From Leptodontidium sp. MPI-SDFR-AT-0119 (lineage: Eukaryota > Ascomycota > Leotiomycetes > Helotiales > Leptodontidiaceae), in contig JAHLEZ010000033.1 of the NCBI GenBank assembly GCA_020726505.1, positions 310,001 through 374,000 of the forward strand: 64,000 bases of DNA, given 5' to 3'. The translations under genes and the position numbers were made by a program. Of the stretch, positions 55,926 through 64,000 are shown piece after piece. The notes under the pieces are model-generated. The model had not been told where the DNA came from and did no database searches. It was given only the letters and a program-made list of their open reading frames with translations. Each line of letters opens with the position of its first letter. The first letter of the stretch is position 1.

Positions 55926-57258
55926 CTAATTCTGTAGCGCTTTCGCCACAACAGATCCCCCAAAAAACCCTCGAATATCCTCCAGGTACTGATCTGGACA
56001 CTCTACGGACGAGAAGTGCCCCCCACTTGTGTGTTCCCTCCAGAACTGAATGTTTGCCACTCGAATTGCCCAGTCTCGGGGACACTATATGTGATCAGTC
56101 CCTCGCAAGTCATGGGGAGTAGTTGTTATCACTTACGTGGAGCTGCTCTTTGGGATACATGCTAACGCCCGTTGGTTGTGGAACATAGGTCTCGAATGTG
56201 CTCTCGGTGTCCTTGCTTCTATAGAATGCCTCGTTGTAGAAGCGCAGGCCAGGTGTTGCGCCTTGAATCCAGTGCATCATCACGAACGATACGACCTCCT
56301 TGTCTGTCAATTTGTAGTTCTCCTCATCCACCCAGTCGTGGAACTTCTCCACTAACCAAGCCAGCAAACCAAGGGGCGAGTCGCCTAGTGCTATACCTAG
56401 AGTCTGTGGTCTCGTCATCTGCTGCTCCAGATAGCCTGACTGATCGAGTTCGAAGTTGCGGCGCACAGCCACGGCCGTCTTCTCCCAGTCGCTGTAGAGG
56501 ACTGAGGAGAGCTGGTACCTCAAGTATGCGAGCGGCTGCCGGAAAGTAGGTGGATTCACAGGAAACATATTCAAGTGCTGTGCGCGAACTCGCTGTGGGA
56601 ATTGGATCGCCATGCTGCGAGTGATGAAAGATCCAAAATCCCCGCCTTGTAGAACATACTTCTGGTATCCTAGAACCTTGTGCATGACGGCATCAAAAGC
56701 CCGAGCAACATTGGTAGGGCCCATTCCGAACTTGGTCGGTGCTGGACCCGGACCGAAGCCTGGGATTGAGGGTGCCACGACGTGGAAGGCGGGCTGAGAA
56801 GGCGACGTTGGGTGTGCAAGTTCATGGATGACCTTTCGTACCTCGAGGAAATTTCCAGGCCATCCATGGGAGAACAAAAGGGGGATCGCATCTTTGCGGT
56901 CTGAGACTTCGTGGACATAGTGGACAGTAAGGGGACCATAGCCTTCGACTTCTACCGCAACCTGGAATTGGTCGAACTCGGAGTTGATGGCATCCTAAAA
57001 GAAATCAGCTCTGCTGCCGGCTGGAAGACGCGCAAAGAATTTCACCTCTTCTTCTTGCCAGTTGTACTCGTCTCTCCAGTAAGCAGCTATCCTCTGTAGC
57101 TCTTTCAGTCTTGTCCCTTGACTCCAGTCATCATCGGCAGTGGTAAGCTCTTGTTGCGGGTAACGTGCAAGCTTCAGCTTGGCTTTGGTATCTGCGATAA
57201 GTTTCTTGTCGACCTTCAATTGGAAGGGAACGGGCTCATACAGTTTCACGGCCGCCAT
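55926..57258 (-). CDS. Epoxide hydrolase (EHN domain plus alpha/beta-hydrolase)
   Basis: The start MAAVKLYEPVPFQLKVDKKLI begins the EHN domain (RLKELQRIAAYWRDEYNWQEE). An intron ending TTTAG joins DAINSEFDQFQVAVEVEGYGPL. The hydrolase core shows the oxyanion motif FSHGWPG, the nucleophile region LQGGDFGSFITR (Asp) and, after a last intron joining LH to CPRDWAIRVANIQFWREH, the catalytic His in GGHFSSVE. Length, about 400 residues, is typical of the microsomal-type family. These enzymes add water to epoxides to give diols; related fungal members act on hydrophobic or secondary-metabolite epoxides. No lesion is visible. Its promoter side faces the dehydrogenase at 57,828, with about 570 bases between the starts. 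Confidence 0.9.
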
Positions 57259-57827
57259 TGTCAACACGTCGAATATCGAGGGTTAAGCAGAGTGAGAGAG
57301 GACAAGAAATTGGCGATGTGTCGTTCAAAGCAACAAAGTAATAGTGTGTTGTAAATAGGTATGTTGCGACAAGTTCAGCGGAAGATTGAGACAATAAGGT
57401 TTATCTATGGCTGAGAGCTTGCTTCGAACATATTTCCAATCTTTTTCTAAGCGAGGCACATTTGCATGTCCCTGTCCCCGGTTCTGGGACTGTACATTAT
57501 TGGCGTACGGTACGCCACTGACTCTCCCACAAGGGGAAATACAAATACAATTTATGTGGGGATTCTCCTTCCCCTACTTTTGTGGTTGTGGTTGTGGTTG
57601 TGATTGTAAACCAAGTGCAGTAAGCATAAGCGTAACCCGACCGTCATCCCCGCACTTGCATTGGTCTATGCTATTTATATCACAACCTCAAACCAGGGCT
57701 CAGAACACACAAAGTGGAATTTTTTGCTCACGTCGCACAGCACAAATCGACCTGGCAATCTTCCTCTGGCGAAATCGAGCACTTTGACTCAGCTGTATTC
57801 CTACAACCTCAGCACCGAAACGACAGA

Positions 57828-59079
57828 ATGGTAATTTCCAAGGCTCTTGTGACTCGCGTGGGCAAAGGCGGGGAAGCTCATCAGAATCTCGAAAGTGTAG
57901 AGCTTGGAGCGCCTGATAAACACCACGTTCTCGTTCGCGTGCATGTGGTGGCGCAAAATCCCACAGATGGCGAGTAACGTCCGCAAGAGCCGAGCTCACA
58001 CCTGACGCTGACTGCCATGTAGTTCAAAGCCTGGACTCCAATGCATTTGGAGACGGGGTTGTCCTCGGATGTGATTTCGTGGGAACCGTTGCAGCCTTGG
58101 GAGCTGAAGTAACTTTGCTGCAAGTCGGCGACGTCATCGCTGGCTTGATTTGGGGAGGCATGCAAAGCCCCTAATTATACTCCGAAACAACAGATTCTGA
58201 CGCGATCACAGGAGAGATCAAGGGGTTAGGAGGTTACAGCGAGTTCGTCTTTGCAGACGAGAAGATGTGCTTCAAAGTTCCGAAGACCATTGACCAAAAG
58301 AGTGCAGCAACTTTGCCGCTTGCCAGTGCAACAGCATGGTTGGCACTCTTTTCGCAGCGCTTGTTGAACATACACAGACACGCCTCTCAGAACACGCCTG
58401 TCCTCATTTGGGGAGGGAGTTGTAAGATTCGATCTGACGAAGGAGATGATTTTAGGCTGACTATCCAATCTAGCTAGCGTTGGCTTGTATGCTATCCAGC
58501 TTGCGAGCATCCATTCCATTCCGGTTGTTTCTGTCTGCAGCCCCAGGCACTTTGACCTGTGCAAGTCAATGGGAGCTACTTGGGTTTTTGATTACAAGGA
58601 CTCGAAGGTCGTTGAGAAAATCAAAGCGGAGGTGCCGAACATTGCTCACGTCTTTGACTGCATTGGCTCTGAATCCTCGTCTACTCAAGGATCTCAGACC
58701 ACAGGACCGGCCGGCGGTACATTGTGTACAGTACGTCCTGGAAAAGCATTTACAGAGAACGTCGAAAGCAGAGTCAAAGTCACAGACGTCCTTGTCTGGA
58801 CAGCTTTCTTGAAGGCGCACCACTATAAGGAATTCACGTACTCTGTAAGTCGTCACTCCTCTGCCTGTGGTCGCGTAGCATTTATTCTCGCAGGCATCAA
58901 AGGAGGACAATGAACTCGCAGCTGAGCTGTTCAGAAGTATTCCAGAGTGGCTTGAGGGTGGAAAGCTGAAGCCAAATACTGCGCATACTCTCCCAGGAGG
59001 GCTTTCGGCTGTACCAAAGGGTTTCCAGATGCACCGTGATGGACAAATCTCTGGCTTCAAGCTCGTGTACGAGTTGTGA
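57828..59079 (+). CDS. MDR-family zinc-type dehydrogenase/enoyl reductase (ToxD-like)
   Basis: Exon 1 MVISKALVTRVGKGGEAHQN ends NPTD. The intron at 57,970-58,022 appears to start with GC (GCGAGT); joining gives NPTDVQSLDSNAFGDGVVLGCDFVG. The second intron (58,158-58,211) also lacks GT and starts GCATGC, joining LIWGG to EIKGLGGYSEFVFAD. Normal GT-AG introns follow: WGGS/SSVGLYAIQLAS, and YKEFTYS/ASKEDNELAAELF. The cofactor region SSVGLYAIQ and DCIGSESSSTQ are typical of quinone-reductase-like MDR proteins without structural zinc. Such proteins reduce C=C or C=O bonds with NADPH, sometimes as partners of polyketide synthases; no synthase is in this window. For intron 1, a GT donor 4 bases downstream with another acceptor also keeps the frame but alters the conserved NPTDV. 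Confidence 0.82.
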
Positions 59080-59867
59080 GGGTTTTCATAGAAGATTTGA
59101 TACTTTAGCAATTAAAGTCTTACGTTCTTAGACAATTCTCGGCTGCCCAAAAGAGTGTGCTCTCAATACCGCCGCCCTGTTGTGATGCAAAGGGCGTGAT
59201 GACTCGAGTGCCAAAATGCATCATGTAGTGCAGCGCATGTGCCCGTTGTGTGCTTATTCTCAAGGCTAGCCAAAAAACATATAGCCTCTTCTTGGGTCAG
59301 ACAGATGGAGTTCTAGCGTTGGCCGCCATGAAGATCTTTATTCAGTACTATTTCTCCCCTAAATAAAAGGTAGCGTGACAGGGGGTGCCGAGATTTTTGT
59401 ATGTGAACGCAGCCGTGCTAAGCTTACCACGCCACCTTTTATTCAGAAGGGGTGAGAGGGGGGATAGTAAGTGAAATAACGTGCAAGAATCTGATGCTCC
59501 CGTTTCGCTTAAGGCTATAACTTCCCTCGTCTACCGAGCTGCGATGGTCAGGGGGGAAGAGTAGGCCTGGAACGGTCCTGCTTCGGGATGCGGTTGCAAA
59601 TACAGAATCGAAACCACGGTACGCAATTACTTCCCCATTTCATCATCGCCTCTGCTGGCTGCGGCAAGAACTACTCGTCTCCCACTCGTCCTTTTCTCTT
59701 CCCCGCTTCCCGCAACCTTGATCTACCTTCGAGTACAGTAGCTTCAGATTGACCCCACCATTGGCCTTCATCGTCTTAAACATCAACAAAATCAAATCAG
59801 ATATCATGTAGGACTGGAACGACCACACAAAGCCGAGAAGTTTACCAACCTATACTCTCATCATATC
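59080..59867. other. Intergenic, no gene seen
   Basis: Upstream region of the polyol dehydrogenase. It contains an imperfect inverted repeat (AATAAAAGGT near 59,364 and ACCTTTTATT near 59,433). No gene is seen. Confidence 0.5.
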
Positions 59868-61133
59868 ATGTCCATAGCTCCGAGTGCTCTTCCAACTTCT
59901 AGCTCCGTCATGGCAGCGTCTTCCAAAACTTCGCATCTCGCATATCCCAATCCAGCTCTGTTCACTACGAAAGACCACCGCATCTACAGTGCACCATCTC
60001 CAGCTCTCGATCCCGGACCAGACGACTGTATTGTGCATGTAAGAGCCAACGGCATCTGCGGGTATGTTTTGAAAACTCCACATGTCTTTGAGAAGCACTC
60101 CCGCTGAACGTCCCCCAGCTCCGACCTTCACTTCTGGAAAACTGGCGCCATTGGCACTTGTGTTGTCTCCTCTGACTATGTTCTCGGCCACGAAGGTGCC
60201 GGCGTGGTTGTCTCGGTAGGATCCAATGTTACCCACCTGAAGGTCGGTGACCGCGTCGCTATCGAGCCCGGCGTGCCTTGTCACGCCTGCACAAACTGCA
60301 CGACAGGCGAGTACAACCTCTGTGCCGACGTCGTCTTCTCGGGCGCACCCCCTTTCCACGGCTCGATCCGTCGTTTTCACGAACACCCCGCGCGATACCT
60401 GCACAGGCTGCCCGAGACCCTAACGTTCGGGGACGGCGCCCTTCTCGAGCCTTTGAGCGTCGTCCTTCACGCCTTTGAGCGTGCGCCCACTCGGCTTGGC
60501 GGGTCTGCCCTGATCTGTGGTGCTGGTGCGATCGGGTTGATTGCGCTGGCAGTTGCGAGGGCGAGCGGGGCCTTCCCCCTAGTTATTACTGATGTGGATA
60601 GCGGGAGGCTGGCGTTCGCAAAGAGCTTTGTGCCCGGATGCGAGACGGTCTTGATTGGAATGTACAGCACAGTAGCGGAAAATGCGGCGACGGTTGGGGC
60701 TGTCTTTGAGAAACTGGACACGCCACTACCAAAGGTCGTGTATGAGTGTACAGGGGTGCAGAGTAGTGTATGCGTAGCCGCCTTTTCTTGCCACAGGGGA
60801 GGTCATCTCATGCTTATTGGGGTTGGAAGGGATATTATGGATGGCTTACCATTCATGCATCTGTCGCTTGCAGAGGTATGTTTGCTTTGCGCTCGCAAGA
60901 CGATACGACAGAGGATATTCCACTAAATGGGCTCATAGATTGACATCATCTTCATCAACAGATATCACCACTCTTGGCCGTACGCAATACGGGTCTTGCA
61001 GTCGGGATACATCGATCTGAAGCCATTGGTTACGCATACCTTCACACTGGACGAAGCAGTCACTGCATTGAAGACAGCGGCGGATCGAACACGAAATGCA
61101 ATCAAGATCCATATCTTGGATGGGGAGCTTTGA
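59868..61133 (+). CDS. Sorbitol/xylitol dehydrogenase-like zinc alcohol dehydrogenase
   Basis: The start [18 protein letters not shown] precedes the catalytic domain. An intron (GTATGT...CCCCAG) joins ANGICG to [12 protein letters not shown], with the catalytic-zinc Cys in [17 protein letters not shown] gives the zinc His-Glu. The structural-zinc cysteines are present ([15 protein letters not shown]). The nucleotide-binding motif is [12 protein letters not shown] and the acidic residue of VITDVDSGR points to NAD+. A last intron after SLAE joins [20 protein letters not shown]. About 370 residues, family-typical. It would oxidise polyols such as xylitol, sorbitol or arabinitol to ketoses, though many fungal relatives have other substrates. 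No lesion is visible. Confidence 0.87.
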
Positions 61134-61474
61134 AACTGGTTTGTTGGTCCAGCTACGCGACCATAGGTCCTTTGATAAATCAGAAGCTTAGACTCGTCAA
61201 ACTCGAATGTCCTTTCCTGTGGAAAGGTCCCGGGACATAATCGGTGTGCTGTTGTGCTGTTGTGTGCGTGCATCTTTGAAATTATCTAGTCAAATTTAAA
61301 TGCTCCACGTTAGATAACAATGATCCGTAAGACTTCTGTTGTGATTCTTGCCTAGTCTGGAGGTTTCGATTCTACAAGTACCTAAACGCTGACTGTGTGA
61401 GTCATGCAAAGAGTATCAAAAATGAAGGCGGCCTTTTTCAACATGTCCAATTGTGTAATAGTACGTAGGTACAT
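61134..61474. other. Convergent 3' intergenic region
   Basis: It separates the dehydrogenase and regulator 3' ends. No feature is supported. Confidence 0.5.
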
Positions 61475-63652
61475 TTACCCAAATCCCCAAAGTTCCCGTA
61501 ATTCAGCAGAGCGTGACCCCGTCTTCCAGCCAGTAGATTTCTCGATGTGCTTCAGATGCCTCAACAACGCAATCTGCTCGGAGGGTTTATGAAAATAGCG
61601 TGCAGCAATAAAAAGCGGTTGAAGGTTATTAACCAAGTTTGCGCTACAAGGTAAGATGGGAGATGAGCTTGGAGTACACATGAGAACAAGAAGGTTTTTG
61701 ACTTACTGGCTGTCTGTACTTGTCGAAATCCCACCGATTTGGAGAGCATGCCATTCTAGCTCCTAAATTCCACCAATTAATGATTGTCCACGGGCAAGAA
61801 GAGCTGAAAAACCTTGTTTCTGTCAACCACATAAGGCTGTCCAATACCATTTTCGAGGAGTAAAATACAGCCTGTATGGTAGAAAATATTTCCGCAAACT
61901 AGACAACACTCAGCTCCTAGCCATTGTCGACATACGATGAACTTACTGGCAGACTGATTTCCAAAAATAATCATTGGGAAAGGATCTTCCCCTACAGGTG
62001 GCAATTCAACCAGGGCTTCAACCGAGACTGGGCATTCCTCCCTCCATGCAGTCAACTCCTTCCAAAGATTCGCAAACACATCAATCGTACGAGGTTGGAC
62101 TGGATTTACAGTTTCCCGTTCTATCTTTCCAATCTCGGACAGCTCGTTAATAATTCGTGCGAAAATCCATATTGCTTGGTTCGAATGGCGGTCCTGGGGA
62201 GGCATCCTAGCCTCACTAATATCGTAATTTGAGGGTACCCAAAAGTTCGTTGGGATAAGAGTAGGCTGCTTTATAAGGTACGCTGCCCAGATATCTAAAA
62301 TCCATTAGCTTCTTGCTTCTTTCTTCATGCCTCGAGGGAAATAAGTAACCAATTCTCGCAAACGCCCAAAAGCATGCAGCAGATAGCCCTTCGGATAAGC
62401 CATTCCAACCCATCTCCTGAAAGGTGCCCGCACAGCCACGAAGATGAAGGCGCCACTCGTGAACCTCCATCGACATCATACAATAGACACAAAGTTGAAG
62501 AGCGCCCGCAAGTACCATGTGATCGTTCTGCCACGCTTCTAACGAGCAAATGGTTTCCCGTGCAAAGTCGTAAAGCTCAATGGTCTCCGTGCGAGCATCG
62601 CCAGTTGTATTGTCTATTTGGCGAGAAGCAACGGCGACGGCAGCCGCACTATACGCCTGAGACTCCAAAAGACCTCGACTTGTTTGCAACGAGAAGTGTC
62701 GCAGCGAATCTGTGGTTTCACACCAGGTCGCAGTTTCTCGTAGGTAGGCTGTAAGGAGAAGTGCTTTCTTCCGCTCCCCGATAGGCCAGGACGGCATCCC
62801 TCGAGCTCCCTTCTTCGCACGCGATGGTAGTGCGGCTATAGATTGAGAGAAGGGGCGAGGAGAGTCCTCAAACCCATCTAGGGAGCTTAGAAATGAAATG
62901 GAGCGTACGCTTGGACCCGGCTCCTGTCTAAGCCGAGGCACATTTGATGTCTGTATGTCCGTAAATGTAACTGTAGAATTAAGAAGTGCATCGATTGAAA
63001 AGGGGAGCCCAGCATAATCGGCCGCACGAGGATTGTCAGAACTAGTTCGGTTTGCTGATGGTCCCGACCTAAGGCTATTTTGAGAACTAGTATCAATGCT
63101 GCTAATATCTTCAATGATCTCGTCGACATCATTGGGCTCCATTGGTGGTGATTCTTGGCTGTTTTGGTAACAGCTCTTGATCTCTTCGGTCGAATTGATA
63201 AACTACAAATTTTTAAGTAAGGATCGAGGATCGCAGGAGCAGGCAGAAAAGTAAGTACTTTACCTTCCATGATAGTGGTGGTTGTAAGTTCGCCCGTAAA
63301 GCCGAAATAGATGCGGATTCTCTTTCCGACAAACACCGCATCCTAGAAGTATGGAATGAGGCCTTTATCCCCCATACGCATGAGCGGTCAAGTGCTATGC
63401 AGTTGCCACAAGTCGGACCAACTTCATCGCCTTGCACGTTGCTCCATCAGTAATGGAAAAATAGCCCCTGTCTTTTTTGCTTTGTGGGCGTACATACACT
63501 TTAATCGCCTCCTTCGGCATGTAAGACTGAAGTTAGGTCAGCGAGCAATCTAACAAGACGACGACAGGTCGTTCATACCATCCAAGCCTCGATCTGCTCT
63601 TAGGGACTTTTCCGTTGGTGTCATATGGAATCGGGGTTGGGTTGGGGAACAT
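61475..63652 (-). CDS. Zn2Cys6 transcription factor with fungal-specific domain
   Basis: The start MFPNPTPIPYDTNGKVPKSR (an in-frame Met at 63,721 is an alternative) leads to the zinc cluster, which is split by two introns: RLG-C/LTC and RRRRLK-C/DEVGPTC. Joined, it has six correctly spaced cysteines (CLTCRRRRLKC...CGNCIALDRSC). After linker exons the fungal-specific domain follows: YSAAAVAVASRQIDN, LAGALQLCVYCMMSMEVHEWRLHLRGC, GLSAACFWAFARIGYL. Further exons (WIFARIINELSEIGKIERE, VCGNIFYHTGCILL, PLFIAARYFHKPSEQIALL) end at LRELWGFG. It binds DNA in the nucleus; targets are unknown, but its neighbours (dehydrogenases, epoxide hydrolase, monooxygenase) are candidates. Confidence 0.87.
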
Positions 63653-64000
63653 GGTAACTATAGATGACGTTGAAATGAAGAAAATTGAAGAAGCCGGGAA
63701 TGCGGGGAAAGCTTTCTCCACGATTCGGACATGTTTAAACCAAGCTAGCTAGAGCTTAGTTCAAGCTGACCAGGCCGTTCACGTGCATTCCCAACAATGG
63801 TCTAGGCTAGTTAGTTTTAGTCACAATCACTGCACAATTCTACAGTCACCGTGCATTAGTTTGAACATAGAACACGAAAAATCGCGAAATCCGGCTTTCG
63901 CCCCTCCCAACACCTACCTATAATACTACCAAAATATCTACACCACGTCGCCCTTCAGCTCCAATTCATTCAAATTGAGTTCAAAACAAGGAACTTGTCC
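63653..64000. promoter_or_regulatory. Upstream region of the transcription factor gene, window end
   Basis: No gene is seen. This probably holds the promoter of the regulator; no motif can be assigned with confidence. Confidence 0.4.

Overview
The window looks like nuclear DNA of a filamentous ascomycete. The reasons are short GT-AG introns of about 46-60 nt, TACTAAC/CTGAC-type branch points, and fungal families such as HET, Zn2Cys6 regulators, DUF3435, DHA1 and sugar-porter MFS, fungal hAT and Tad-type elements. A Leotiomycete is my best guess, from the style of the kinase and F-box families; this is inference.

The left 45 kb is transposon-rich accessory DNA. A segmental direct repeat starts at base 1 and recurs at 41,568. 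Each copy carries an F-box-like gene, and each copy is broken by a different lesion. The right copy is preceded by about 13 units of a minisatellite whose core is a near-perfect palindrome. Between the two copies lie: a degenerate kinase cut by a solo LTR (5.6-6.8 kb); a nearly intact hAT transposase (7.4-10.0 kb); a 5'-truncated, frameshifted ferric reductase (11.1-12.5 kb); a damaged HET gene (13.2-14.8 kb); an SRPK-like kinase in frame with the C-terminus of a DUF3435 tyrosine recombinase (15.7-17.5 kb); an intact-looking DHA1 transporter (17.7-19.6 kb); a Tc1/mariner fragment; two more LTR copies; a 0.88-kb terminal-inverted-repeat element; a Tad-like LINE ORF1 remnant; and a decayed hAT with a second hAT nested inside it (23.6-28.1 kb). 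DUF3435, ferric reductase and HET-type genes are typical of Starship elements, so 11-17.5 kb may be the wreck of one.

From 28.7 to 39.8 kb there are metabolic genes. A dienelactone hydrolase, a secreted beta-propeller (TRI14/SMP-30-like) protein and a metallo-beta-lactamase-fold enzyme look intact. A Baeyer-Villiger-type monooxygenase and a FAD hydroxylase between them are both pseudogenes.

The right 18 kb (46-64 kb) is ordinary gene-rich DNA: a pyrroline-5-carboxylate reductase, a membrane-anchored MOSC protein, a sugar transporter, an intact Baeyer-Villiger-type monooxygenase, an epoxide hydrolase, two zinc-family dehydrogenases and a Zn2Cys6 regulator. The last five genes could form a small oxidative pathway. 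Three introns in the monooxygenase and the first dehydrogenase appear to use GC instead of GT donors. Two short MITEs with TA target sites lie at 30.3 and 52.8 kb.

Gene models were worked out by eye from splice motifs and family conservation. No search was run, so family names rest on recognised motifs.
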